Below are positions 43,591 to 54,484 of a DNA stretch of 64,000 nt, piece by piece. Location: the NCBI GenBank assembly GCA_038277395.1, contig CM076190.1:236684618-236748617 (forward strand). Reading direction: 5' to 3'. The notes below the pieces were generated by a model. It did no database searches. It saw nothing but the letters and a program-made list of their open reading frames with translations, and was not told the origin of the DNA. This DNA comes from Dryocosmus kuriphilus (Eukaryota > Arthropoda > Insecta > Hymenoptera > Cynipidae). The stretch's first letter is position 1; each line of letters begins with the position of its first letter. A program made the position numbers and the translations under genes.

Positions 43591-44000
43591 ATAAATATTA
43601 GAATAAATATAATTATTTTTGAACAAATGTTTTTACATTTTCCTAATTCTTCTTGAGTACATGTCTTAATTATTTTCTGTTAACCTTCTGGCTTACTCGC
43701 ACTGCGCAAACTTATGAACACGTAATCGGGTTCTTAAAACTGAACTGTCGTGTTGCTATCGACTGGCCTAGCTCATGGTCTGCTGTGACTGAACTGGTTC
43801 AATTTTTCTGACTTTGGTTATTGTAAGCGAACAGTTCCGTTACGGTAACTGAAGAGTTCGCTTATGGTAACCAAACTTCGTATAACTGAACCGCTTTGGT
43901 CACAGAAAACCATGAGTTCGGTTTGTCCATAGGCAACCCGACAGTTCGGTTTGTAGAACCCGATTTCTGTTTGCGTCAACCAAACTGTCTTTTGCGTGCA

Positions 44001-44140
44001 GGTGTGAGAGTTGCGTCAAATCTGCTTATGATCTGCATTATATACAAATCCTAGAAATCAAAACTGACATTCTAAATACCTTATTCGTCTTATGTCGTAC
44101 ACAAAAACGAGATAAGACACACTTAGGGCAGAACTCATAG
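44001..44140 (+). other. continuation of exon B beyond the MITE
   Basis: Joined to 42490 the frame reads RCESCVKSAYDLHYIQILEI and on through LFVLCRTQKRDKTHLGQNS to TAG at 44138. It contains three Cys residues and normal composition. A neighbouring frame from about 44124 also looks coding (AELIVENVTGGPRIIFFDPD) and runs to 44270, so the original protein may have been longer with a later frame change. Neither has a known relative to my eye. Confidence 0.3.
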
Positions 44141-44330
44141 TGGAAAATGTAACTGGAGGACCGCGCATTATTTTCTTCGATCCAGATTGTGGCACAACAG
44201 CAAAGGTTGGATATAGAAAACATCTACTTCTTACAATCGTCCATGCTAGAATTTCAAATAAAAGATGTTAGGTTAGCTTCTATGATTTAAGCAAAACTTC
44301 TTTGATTCAAAGAAATGATTTAGCGTTTGT

Positions 44331-44374
44331 CCGAAGAAATATTTCTTCGGTTCAAAGAAATATTTCTTTGAACC
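44331..44374. repeat. two adjacent perfect palindromes with a shared core
   Basis: CCGAAGAAATATTTCTTCGG (44331-44350) is a perfect 20-bp palindrome. Positions 44349-44374 form a perfect 26-bp palindrome with the related centre AAAGAAATATTTCTTT. They overlap by two bases. A looser copy of the half-sites (TTCAAAGAAATGA) lies about 25 bp upstream. Confidence 0.9.
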
Positions 44375-44574
44375 TGTGAAATATTCTCCGAACGATAAAA
44401 ATTTTATTAACAAAAAATATAGCTACAAATATATTAAAAAGAATATTCAGTACAAATAAGAAAAGTTTTTCTTAGCCCAAATAAACGGAGCTAAATAAAT
44501 GCATTTCATTGATTCAAGTTTGTTTTTCATGTAGAACATGTGCGCTGCACACGGTTTACATACATTTTAAGGGC

Positions 44575-46165
44575 TTTACGTGTATTTTAAGCAATTTAAG
44601 AGTTTAAGTGTTTTAAGGGTATTTTTATCATTATTATTATTCTGGAGGTTTCTGCTCAAATAATAATAATAATTATTATTATTACAAATATGCAGCATTT
44701 CGAACTCGGAAGTTCATTGCCTCATTTATCCGATACCGCCACGCATCTCTGTCCTGTGCATCATCTTCCATCCAGTTTAAGTAATCACGTCCTAGCTCTT
44801 TTAGATCGTCCATTACGTTTCTCCCCTATTTGTTTCTCCGTTTATCTAGAGCACTCTTGCTGTTCGATTTCCCTCTTAAAACTTGCGCCACTGTTCTTTC
44901 GTTGCCCATTCTTTCTACATGTTCCGCCCATCATAATTTACACACTTTCATTACTCTATTAATATTTATTGACCCTTAGAGAGCATGTAGCTCATCATTA
45001 TGCAGTTTTCTCCATTCACCAGTCACTTTGTCCCTTTTTGGGCCATAGATTTTTCTAAGTACTTCACTTTCGAATACTCTACACCTGTTCTCCTCTTCTT
45101 TCGTCAGCGCCTACGTTTCGCACCCGTACATGTCGACCGGCATTATTATAGTTTTGTAAATACTTACTTTGATGTTTCTGGATAGAGATCACGATTTAGT
45201 AACGTCTTTGTTTCATATTAGCACCCATTGCCAGCGCACGGCCGCCTATTGGTTAACCCTTTCGAGTTTCATACTCCCGGCCAATAGCTCCCCCTCTTCA
45301 TTCCTTTTTTCTGAACTGTCGATGATCAAATATTTTTTTCTCGATTCGCTTACATCTAAACCTATTTCCTTGCCTTCTGTGATCAAGATTTCTGCACTTC
45401 TAGCTACTGTTTCTTTATCGTCCCCGAGTAAGTCGGGATCATCCGCATATCCCAGGATTTTCTTTAGGAGCCTTAAAGGCATTTCATGTATTCGAGGGAA
45501 TTTTAAGGTATTTTAAACGGTTTAATGGTATTTAAATAGTCTTTAATTGGTCTAAGAGAACTTAAGAGATTTTAAGTGTATTTTAAGGGTGTTTAAGCGT
45601 TTAAAGAAATTTCAGACAGTTCAAAAATTTCAAGACATTTATATATGTTTAATTGTATCAGTAAATAAAATCATTATATTATTATATTTATAATTTTTAA
45701 AAATAATTTGCAAACATTTCCGCTAGTTTTAAGGAATCTTAGAACACTTCACAGGTTTCCGAGAATTTCCGTAGATTTTAAGGTACTCCAGGAGATTTTG
45801 AAGGACTTCCACTTCCACGCATTATTTCGGATTTTAAAGAGACTCTAAAGCATTTCTACGGATTTCTTTGTATTTTAAGGAACTAAAAGGTATGATAATA
45901 AATTTTAAGGTTTTAACGAATTTTAAGACTTTCAAAGGATTTTAAGGAATTTCAAGTGTTTCCGAAGGAATTTCAAGAGTTTCCGTAGGCATTTCTATAA
46001 ATTTTCTTTTGCTTCCGTAGATCTTAAGGAATTGTAATGGCTCTGAGTGTTTTTGAGATATTTTAAGCAATTTTAAAGTTTCAGAATATATTAAGAATTT
46101 TAAGAGGTTTTAAGAGACTTCAAAAATTTACGAAGGTATTTCAAAAAATTTTGTGGCTTTTTCAA
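44575..46165. repeat. degenerate TTTTAAGG satellite, split by a LINE fragment
   Basis: Variants of ATTTTAAGGAATTTTAAG recur at 44575-44630 and 45480-46165, with no fixed period. The LINE fragment 44640-45480 interrupts it. Confidence 0.7.
44640..45480 (-). mobile_element. RTE-like LINE, copy 3, 5'-truncated
   Basis: The minus-strand reading starts at YADDPDLLGDDKETVARSAE (45450), with the YADD motif almost at the truncation point. It then shows ILITEGKEIGLDV, MPVDMYGCET, KLHNDELHAL and ERMGNERTVAQVLRG with several stops, and ends in an ATAATAATAATT-type tail near 44640. It is close in sequence to copy 2. It cannot encode active enzyme. Confidence 0.85.
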
Positions 46166-46353
46166 ACATTGATAAAACGTATGTTTACGTATTTCAGTAG
46201 ACTACTAGGTTTTACAAAGATAAGGATGCGAATGATATTATTTTTTTCATGCGCAAAAGGTTCTTCACTGCCTCTACCATTTAGAACAGATGACAAAGCA
46301 AAAAATTGTGAATACAAATAATTCCGAATGTTCTATGAGTAATACATCTAGCA

Positions 46354-46390
46354 TATATAAGGAAATGAAAAGATAAAGGATCAGCAGTCT
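46354..46390 (+). promoter_or_regulatory. TATA box and initiator of a candidate secreted-protein gene
   Basis: TATATAA at 46354-46360 lies 29 bases before the A of TCAGCAGT at 46381-46388, an arthropod-type initiator at the expected distance. The ATG of the signal-peptide exon follows 85 bp later. Confidence 0.55.
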
Positions 46391-46467
46391 TTTCGTTCCA
46401 ATTTATTTTGAATTATCTGCAAACACATTCGCATTTCCCCATCGTTTCCTCTACCCGTATTGACAGA

Positions 46468-46519
46468 ATGATGATCGTAATTCTACTCTGTACCTGCATG
46501 GCTATGCCAAATTTTACAA
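46468..46519 (+). CDS. candidate first exon encoding a signal peptide
   Basis: The ATG at 46468 opens MMIVILLCTCMAMPNFT plus one base, followed by a strong donor ACAA|GTAAGT at 46519/46520. The peptide is short, hydrophobic and ends in small or polar residues, as a secretion signal does. The intron is phase 1. The upstream TATA and initiator are correctly placed. The intron begins directly with a 207-bp satellite that contains a mariner, and the nearest phase-compatible exon I can see is exon C at 60997. Translating past the donor gives AT-rich sequence of satellite origin, which favours splicing. It parallels the exon at 21616. Confidence 0.45.
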
Positions 46520-47215
46520 GTAAGTTTATCCAATATAATGATTACAATATAGAATCAATAATAAGAATAAACTTTATTTATTTTCCAAATATGATAATAT
46601 ATTCCTATAGCACCACGTTTCCAGCTTCAAATCTTGTAACATATGGGAATGAAAAAGTGATAATTCACGCAATATTATCTATATTATTCAAGCTTAAAAA
46701 TATAATATAATATACAACACAATATAATAAGTGTCCTATTTATAGTTGATTTTTTGTAATTAATTTGGGAATTGAATTATTATGTAATTTTCAAATTGAA
46801 CAATATGTTCCTTTGGTGCCACGTTGACAAATTCAAACCTGGGAGCATAATGAAATGAAAAGTGTCGATTCACGATATATTATCTGTCTTATTGATGCTT
46901 AAATATATAATACAATTCGAAAAACTGTTAATTGAGAGTTCTTTTTATATTTGCTTTTATATAAGTTTTCTGAGAACTAAACAATTATTTATTATTTAAA
47001 TTCGACTATATATTTCTTTAGAGCCATGTTGACAAGTTCAAATCATGTAACATATGCAAGTGAAAAGTAATAGTTCGCGCAATATTATATATATTATTCA
47101 AGCTTAAAAATATAATACAATTTGCAACACAATTATTTAAGTGTTCTATTTTTAATTCCTTTTTTATAATTTGTTTGAGAATTATATTGTTACGTATTTT
47201 ATTAATTCGACAATA

Positions 47216-48533
47216 CGAGGAGTATTCAACAAGTAGGGTGTCTTTTCAAATTTCGCGGGCTACGTACATTCGATCTTCAATTTTTTAAAACCTTATGTTG
47301 GTACACTTGTCCCGAACATATGTTCACAGTTTCAAGTGTATATGCATTTTTAGTTTGTTAGTGATAGGCGTAAAGGTTAGAAGTGGTTGGGGTGAGCTTC
47401 GATTTTCTGCTGTCGTAAAAAATGGATCAGAGAACTTGCATCAAGTTTTCTGTAAGGAATGGAATTAAGTGCTCCAAAACACTCGAAATGTTGACAGTGG
47501 CATACGGTGAGACTACTTTGAGCAAAAAAAATGTTTATTTGTGCTACAAGCGCTTCCAAGGTGGACGAAAAGACACCAATGACAAATCTCGCTCTGGGAG
47601 CCCAGCACGTCAATAAATGCTGAAAGCGTTAAAGAAGTGAAGAATATGGTGTTGGGGAATCGTCGAAATACTGTTAGAGAAGCTGCTGAAAACGTCGGCA
47701 TCTCGATTGGCTCGTGCCATGCAACTTTTTCCGATGTTTTGGGCATGAAACGTGTGTCAGCGAAATTTGTTGCGAAACTGATCAATTTTGACCAAAAGAA
47801 CTGTCAAATTAGCATCGCTCGAGAGCTGCTAAATGACGTCAATAATGATCCTGATATGCTCAAAAGGATCATAGCTGGTGACGCATTATGGTTATACGGT
47901 TACGACGTCGAAACCAAAGCCCAATCGTCCCAATGGAAAACCCAGGAAGAGCCAAGACCGAAAAAAGCACGTCAAGTTCGATCAAATGTCAAGGTTTTGC
48001 TCTCTGTTTTCTTTGATTACCGTGGCACAGTACATGAAGAGTTCTTATCACAAGGTCTCATGGTCAATAAGAAGTATTAACTTGAAGTTATGCGCCATTT
48101 GCGGGAAGCAATACGGCAAAAACATCCGGAATTGTGGAAAAACCATTCATGGCTTTTGCATCACGACAATGCACCTGCTCACTCATCGTTGCTTGTGCGT
48201 GACTTTTTGATCAAACACAAAACCACAATCATGTCGCAGCCGCCATATTCGCCGGATTTGGCCCCCTCCAACTTTTTCCTGTTCCCAAAGCTGAAGAGAC
48301 CCATGAAAGGACGGAGATTTGCAACGATTGTGGAGATAAAGAATGCATGGTTGGGAGAACTCAAGGCTATATCAAAAAGGTCTTATCAGTAGAGCTTCGA
48401 CGATGGGAGAAAGCGTAGGCACAAGTGTGTTATATTTGAGGGAGTTACTTTGAAGGGGAAAGCATAATAATTGACGAATAAATAAATATTTTTTCGTAAA
48501 AATGAAAAGTCACCTTACTTTTTGAACATACTT
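47216..48533 (+). mobile_element. mariner, copy 2 of the 2.7-kb family
   Basis: The left end reads CGAGGAGTATTCAACAAGTA after TA (47214-47215). The right end contains AAAAGTCACCTTACTTTTTGA, as in copy 1, with its last bases decayed. It is inserted in the 207-bp satellite. Confidence 0.9.
47422..48468 (+). pseudogene. mariner transposase with stops and a lost catalytic Asp
   Basis: The reading starts MDQRTCIKFSVRNGIKCSKT and is frameshifted near 47615 at SRSGSPARQ. It resumes through the second helix-turn-helix (EAAENVGISIGSCHATF), hits a TAA at 48078 (MVNKKY stop), and then gives LEVMRHLREAIRQ. The first Asp remains in a changed context (AGDALW), the second is in HHDNAPAHS, but the third motif reads SPDLAPSNFF, with Asn where Asp is required. 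A TAG follows SYQ near 48390. It retains the EEFLSQGLMVNKK segment that copy 1 has lost. Confidence 0.9.
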
Positions 48534-48742
48534 TAAATTCGGTTATATATTCCATTGTTCCCACGTAGACAAATTCAAACCTTGCAGCATATGGGAGCGA
48601 AGCAGTGACGATTGACGCAATATTATCTATTTTATTCATGCTTAAAAACCGAATACCATTTGCAACACGGTTAGTTGAGTTCTCTATTCATAATCGCTTT
48701 TACACACTTTCCTCTTAGAGAATTAAGTAGTTGTATTTTCAG

Positions 48743-48815
48743 TTGTGGAACAGTACAATGGACTTTAATATGGAGGGTAGAAATACTTACGGGAGTTGTT
48801 GGTCAATACATAAAG
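48743..48815 (+). other. possible 73-bp micro-exon (weak)
   Basis: TTGTATTTTCAG precedes 48743 and CATAAAG|GTATTG follows 48815. Two of three frames are open (LWNSTMDFNMEGRNTYGSC, or CGTVQWTLIWRVEILTG). The phase-1 frame required by the 46468 exon contains a stop, so it would need another exon between. It sits in the one satellite interval that is longer than normal. Confidence 0.2.
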
Positions 48816-48984
48816 GTATTGACAAAAATATATGTAAAGAAAGTGAGATAAATTTCTTAAATAATAATGATAATAAAAATTATTGTGTATTTTTTAAATG
48901 CGACAACATATTTCGTTAGTGCGACGTTGACAGATTCAACTCTTGTAACACATGATAATGAAAAAGTGACGATCCACGCAAATA

Positions 48985-50104
48985 TTTTGAAAATTTTGGT
49001 AATTTTGAACACTTGTAATTTCTAAAATTTTTTTAATTTTGAAAATTTTGTAATTATCTGCTCATACCAGAAATTGTTTGAAATTTTTTTAATTTTTGGG
49101 AACTTTGGAAATTTGTGAATTAAAAATTTTTTTTGAATTTCTTGGTAACTTTGAAAACATTTGAACCTTTCAAAATTTTGAAACTTTTGGAAATTTTAGA
49201 GATTTTCAAAATTTAGGCAATTATTGGAATTATTGAAAATTTGTTGAATCTTTAAAAATATTGGAAATTTTGATAATTTCTGGAAATTTGCAAAACTTTC
49301 GAAATGTTTGGCAGTGTTGGATATATTTAAAAAGAACTCATTAACACCAATATTTTATATTTTCGAATACTGGAAATTTTTGAAGATATTGTAAGATTTG
49401 AAAATTATGTAAACTTGAGATATTTTAGGAAATTTTTTAAAAATTTTTGAAATTTTGTAATAATTTGGTCATTTCGGAAATTTTTGGTAATCTTTTAAAT
49501 GTTTGGAAACTTTGAAAATTATTAGAATTTTTGAACATTTTGGAATTTTAGGACATTTTGATAAGTTTTGGAAATCTGCATAATTTCGGAAATGTTTGGA
49601 AGTTTTGTAAATATTTGAAAATTTAAAAAAAATTTTGAAAGTATTTTAAAATTTGGAAATCTTCTAAACTTGGGAAGTTTTTAAAATTTTGAAAAATTCT
49701 GGAAACATTGGGAAATTTTGAAAAATGTTGAACACATTTGGAAATTTATGGAAATTGACAATTCTGAATATGTATCATAATTTTGAAAATTTTGGAAATT
49801 TTCGTTTTAAATTCTTTTCAAGCTTTGAACATTTTTAATTTTTGAAAATCTCTTAATTTTTGTAAATTTAAGGAATGTAGAATATTTCAAAAACGTCGGA
49901 AATTTTTCGTAAGCTCTGAAAAATTCTTAGAATTATGAAAACTTTGCAAAATTTAAAGATCCTCAAATATATCTTGGAAATTTTGTAATGTTTTGGAAAT
50001 TTTATTATATTTTGAAAATTTGGCTAATTTCAAAATCTTTGGAAACGTTTAGAAATTTGTTTTCAATTGTGAAAACCTTTTAATATTTGGAATTTTTGAA
50101 ATTA
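48985..50104. repeat. degenerate GGAAATTTTGAAAATTTT satellite
   Basis: About 1.1 kb is made of variants of TTTTGGAAATTTTGAAAA. The same vocabulary resumes at 52790-53060. The block between (50105-52675) therefore looks inserted. Confidence 0.75.
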
Positions 50105-50400
50105 TTAGCTGTACCCGGCCACGCGTTGCTGTGGCTCAGTCTACTTATATAGAAAAGAAAAAAAAGAGAAAACACACGTTTCTAATATGTTTGATTTGAC
50201 AATACTCGTGCGGCTGTACAATATCTTTTGTTGTTCCATTTTCTGTGCTGATACAGAGATTGTCTGGTTTGCCGGCCGTAGAATAAGGAACATGTAATTG
50301 TCCATGTGAGAAACAATCTGTGTATAGATCTAAACCGCATGATTGTATAGCTTGTGACAGGTCAAAACTCACCTGTCACTTTTGTAAAAATAAAAATAAC
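50105..50400 (-). mobile_element. Helitron 3' end with helicase C-terminal remnant
   Basis: On the minus strand, QSCGLDLYTDCFSHGQLHV followed by GKPDNL matches the last conserved region of Helitron-encoded Pif1-type helicase, though degraded. Downstream comes GCCACAGCAACGCGTGGC, able to form a hairpin, then CCGGGTACAGCTAA, a CTRR terminus ending at 50105, followed by T. That is the standard Helitron 3' structure. The 5' end was not identified; shorter pieces like the SCGLDLYTD segment recur at about 52430 and 52550. Confidence 0.75.
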
Positions 50401-50913
50401 TCCTCCTGCCGGCTCCGTGAAAAATAAACATAGATCCTTTTCAAAAAGTCTTCTCACCTGAAAATTCGGAGCGATGTTCAAACTCTGCGAGGGCACTCTC
50501 GGCACATATTTCGATTTATACAGATGACTCTCTTTTCCTTTGTAATTTGGTTGGAAATCATCGGAACGGTGGCGAAAGCAGACATCAAGATGTCAACAGG
50601 ACTTCAAAATCCATCTCCGCGGTAGGTGGACTTGCCATGGTTGCTCACCCATGGGGGAAAAGTAAGCGGAAATACCATAGATACTTTTGTCTCTTTCCGT
50701 CACACGAGACGTTCAACGGCGTTCAGGACTCCCAAAGTTAGAAAGAGGCACCATCGACATCACGAGGAGAAACAACCCACTCCACCAGTCCCCGCCATCA
50801 ACATATTCTCAAAGTATATATCGTAAACCCCAGAGATTTCAGATGGCGCTGAGAGCGGTGAAAACTTCAAGAGAGTTACCTTCTTTTTTCAGCTGTTTGT
50901 AAATCACAATTAT

Positions 50914-51480
50914 GGATTCTGAGTGGAATAAGTACAATAGAAAAATCGATCACTCAGAATCATCGGGTCCTCCCATTAACATAACGTCTCTCTATGTTTG
51001 CCGCCAGAAGTACCGACACTACCTTCCTGTCAGGATTATATGCTCGATCGGGCGGGAATCCACGATTGGGGGACGACTGTGACCCGGGCGATAGGAACTC
51101 TCCCATTGGTCACACCCAGAAACTCCGGAGACGGCAACTGTCGCTGGAAAGGGTCAACCTGCCTACTGCTTTAAATCTTTTCCTAACTCCAATTAAGGAT
51201 TCTGATTGGGATAAGGACATTGGAAAAATAACCTAATCATAATCTTAGGGTCCTTTCATTAACAAAACATTTCTCTATATTTGCCGCCAGAAATACCGGT
51301 ACCCCCTTCCATTCAGGACGGCGGGCTCGACCAGCGGGAACTCTACGAATGGTGGACAACTGCGATCTGGGCGGAAGGAACGCTCCCATTGGCTGGACCC
51401 ATTTCCGTGTACTGGACGAACGTGGAGACTCGACGCTGTGCGACCCGTCACTCACGTTTCGAATATGTTTAAGTAACCAC
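50914..51480. repeat. two tandem units of about 285 bp
   Basis: GATTCTGAGTGGAATAAG at 50914 and GATTCTGATTGGGATAAG at 51199 begin two units. Both contain CTCTATRTTTGCCGCCAGAA and a CTCCCATTGG (inverse CCAAT) motif. They resemble promoter-proximal repeats, but no gene is attached. Confidence 0.7.
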
Positions 51481-52290
51481 GTGTGAGAGTAATTGTATAG
51501 AGTAATTGAGAATATCGCATTGCTAAATTGTTAAATATGGATCTAGAAAGAGGAGAGAATTTCCCTTACGTAAGCAAGATACGTGAGTTTGTTTTCTGGC
51601 CGGTGGTTCCGGCGTAAATTTGTTGCATACTAAGGTGAAAGCTGTGATACCGCCAAAACATTCGACCATGTCTCAGAGTGCCGCCCCGTAGCTTTCGCTG
51701 TAAAATAATCTTTCTTTTGCGCTATAGGCTCGTCAATTGGCGCGGTAAATTCGCGAGTATTAGAATCCCCGGGAAAGTAAATGATTTGTTTGGAATCTCG
51801 TCTCGTGGTCGGTGTTAGTTGATGTATTTCTCTGTAAGTGTTGGAAACTGACCACGATATATCTAAAATGGTAAGATGGGGGAATTTTCTCATTTCGTCT
51901 GTTTCACGATAGCTCGTGAGTACGGATAACCTAGATTCTTTCGGTATTCTTGTTAGGCTAAGTTTATCAGCCGCTTATCATTTCTTTCTGTAATTCTGTG
52001 AATATCTTCTTTTTTCTTCAACTTTCTCTACCTTTATGTATTTGTAAACTCGTATGATTCAATAAAGTAAATCGTTTTAACATAAAATGTCGGCCTCCAG
52101 CTTATTTGTGATTAGGCGAAACTCTTCTCTGAGACAAGTGCTAAAATATATTCTTTTTGAGATAGTAGGAATTTGTTCTTGAATGATCGGTACAGTAGCT
52201 TAAGTTCCGATAACCCCAAATCTGTCAGTAGCGAGACGATCGTAAGTAGTTATAACCTCGCAGTTGACTGGCGCCCATGATCTTTGAGAA
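51480..52290. other. LTR-like segment with poly(A) signal and primer-site-like sequence (uncertain)
   Basis: AATAAA occurs at about 52060. TGGCGCCCATGATC at about 52269 resembles a tRNA primer-binding site and is preceded by CTCGCAGTTGAC, so an LTR could end at CA near 52260. A TGTGAGAG start near 51481 is possible. No second LTR, gag-pol coding or target duplication is visible, so this may be a truncated LTR element or coincidence. Confidence 0.25.
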
Positions 52291-52675
52291 ATTTTAAACA
52301 TAATAAAGCGGAGAATAAATTCGAACTTTGCCATTCAGTGTGGGTAATTATTTTGGGAGGCCCTAATTCTCCTCAAAGCTTGACCCCAAGATTACCCCAC
52401 CTCCCAGAGGATGCCCCCCGGGGAGAAATCTGTGTATAGATGTAAGCAGCACGATTCTAAATATTGGCTCTTTACATAGATTAAATCCCATGATTATATA
52501 AATAGGTCCTAAACATTGCCCCACCCGCAAAGATCAACAACGAGTACAAGTCTATGTATAGATGTAAATCGCATGATTTTTTTACAAAAACGCGCGCATA
52601 TGTGCATGCGTCCAAGTTCCAAACGATCGATAGAGAACTTTCTAAGTTTTCCGATTAGGATTAAACGAACATCAT

Positions 52676-52695
52676 ATATTTATATATATATATAT

Positions 52696-52766
<71 letters not shown>
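52676..52766. repeat. (AT)n microsatellite
   Basis: About 90 bp of nearly pure AT dinucleotides. The Tyr/Ile frame across it is not a gene. Confidence 0.97.
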
Positions 52767-52767
<1 letters not shown>

Positions 52768-52789
52768 TATAGATTGAAAATCTTTAGAC

Positions 52790-53060
52790 ATTCTGGAAAT
52801 ATTTCGAAATTTTTAGAACCTTTGGAAATATTTGGAAATTTTGAAAATTGCGGAATTTTTGAAAGTTTTTTAACTTTTTGGAAACTTTGTAAAATGTTTC
52901 AAATTTTATAAATTTCGAGAATTTTTGGTTATTTTGAAAGTCTTCGAAACTTTGGTTTTAAAACAGTGGAATTTTTATAGATTATGGAAGTTTTGAAAAT
53001 TTTGGGTAATTTTGAAAAATATTGGCAATGTTTTAAATTTTTGGAAATTAAAGAATTTTA
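52790..53060. repeat. continuation of the GGAAATTTTGAAAATTTT satellite
   Basis: It shares its vocabulary with 48985-50104 and so marks the right side of the inserted Helitron-containing block. Confidence 0.6.
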
Positions 53061-53119
53061 GAAATAAATAACATTTTATGTTAAATCTTTGTCGATTTCT
53101 TGTCTAATAAGTTTTGGAG

Positions 53120-53395
53120 AAACGAAAAAAAATATTAAGTATTTAAAAAGTACAAAATACATGTTCTGATTTTTCGATAAAATGTTTTAAAGCATGAAGA
53201 AAGCTTTTGTGAAGTTGACTCAAAACGACTGAGCGCAGTCGAGTGGTGGAGGACGGAGAGTCTCGGCCATTTTGTATCAACTTTAGGAGGGTTTTTCTCA
53301 TACTTTAAAACTTTCTATCGAAAAGGTAGAATGCATGTTTTGTAGTACACGAAGTCAAATATTTAAATATTTTCTTAAAACTAAAATCGGACTTA
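53120..53395. repeat. foldback (inverted-repeat) element of about 275 bp
   Basis: The left arm (53126-53230) and right arm (53268-53390) are imperfect inverse complements sharing, in order, TATCGAAAA, CTTTAAAA, TCAACTT and CAAAA words. The centre is GC-rich, with a small perfect hairpin CGACTGAGCGCAGTCG. It is likely a MITE. From 53400 to 54480 I see no supported gene. Confidence 0.65.
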
Positions 53396-54484
53396 CGGTT
53401 ACGCATACAGCCCCGCCGGTAGAAAGCGCACTGAATATTTCAAATCGCGATTAGGACAAAACTAATTGCCCAACGGTACTTGCTTTTCGCACACATAAAA
53501 GTCATATTAATCTATACTTTTTCTTAAAAAACCTATGCTTCAACTACAAACAAAAATAAAAAATTTTAAAATTTTTGCATCTTCTGGTCAGAGTTCTTCC
53601 CACTTCTTGTCCCGCCGAACAAACAAACAGGTCTTATAACACATTACCTCAAGTGCGAAACCATAAAGGGTCCAACGTTGGCTTATTAATAGCAAAGATG
53701 TTGCCGAGACATGGCCGCTACTTAGCCGCCTTCTCTTGCCCATCACTGGCTGCCAGTATTGGCTCGAAATCAGCATATGTTAGTGGCCCACTACACTGAG
53801 AAATTACAATGGAAAATTTAAAAAAAATGTTTAAAAAAACCATTATTAATTAAGAACACCTTTTATTTGTATCCATATTATGAATATACTTATAATTAAC
53901 CGATATTTGTAAATTTTAACGCTTATATAAAAAATAAAATTTCGCACGCAACGCGGCGAGAATCGAAAGCACGACTTATGGAACACGAGTCAGCAAACTA
54001 ACGAATATAAAATAGCAAATATCAAAATATATCGAGATATTTTAATCAATAAGCGCTTTTGCGCCAACAATAAATAAAATGTGTATATGAAATTTTTTAC
54101 ATTTTCAATGGTCAGTTTTACAAAAAGTATAACGGTAGTAATAATTGATATAATAGGATATTTTATTGTCAGAACAAATATTTTTTATGTCAAAAAAAAC
54201 TGCTGTCTGTCGGTATAGGAGCAGTGCCGAATTAATATCATCTTCGATTATTATTCATGTTTATGATTTTAATTTTCTAATATATAATAACATATATATT
54301 TAATTTAATAATTAATAATTAATTTAATAATTTAATTTAATAATATTTAATTTAATATATATTTTACGAACTTTTTACTTTACACAGAAAAATAATGTGT
54401 CAATCTTTTTTTACCGAAAAGCTAGTGTTCGGTAATTCCTTAACTACAAATTTTTTCGAACAGTCGACCCTGTGATAGGCCTTT

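Larger units (their letters stand above)
42491..43998. mobile_element. MITE with CACGCAAAA ends and CA duplication, inserted in exon B
   Basis: The termini are CACGCAAAA and TTTTGCGTG, a perfect 9-bp inverted pair with weaker pairing inwards (TGGTTTGG / CCAAAC). CA is present on both flanks (42489-42490, 43999-44000). The interior outside the nested mariner repeats GAACT, AGTTCG and GGTTTG words in both orientations. It has no coding sequence of its own. The CAC start and short duplication are compatible with a CACTA-type derivative, not proven. Confidence 0.6.
46560..48985. repeat. satellite with about 207-bp period in the putative intron
   Basis: A landmark of the form CACGT(T)GACAAATTCAAA followed by AACATATG and CGCAATATTATCTAT occurs near 46612, 46815, 47022, 48558 and 48919. 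The first three are 205-207 bp apart. The fourth fits once the mariner (about 1,320 bp) is removed. The last interval is about 150 bp longer and contains the exon-like segment at 48743. Confidence 0.8.

Noticed and set aside
52269..52282. Confident LTR retrotransposon from a primer-site-like TGGCGCCCA
   Set aside because: No paired LTR, no gag-pol and no target duplication; kept only as a low-confidence LTR-like segment.
52516..52911. 131-codon frame with a Tyr/Ile repeat
   Set aside because: Produced by the (AT)n microsatellite.
53575..53799. 74-codon plus-strand frame
   Set aside because: No motifs, splice sites or repeat relation; length is within chance expectation.
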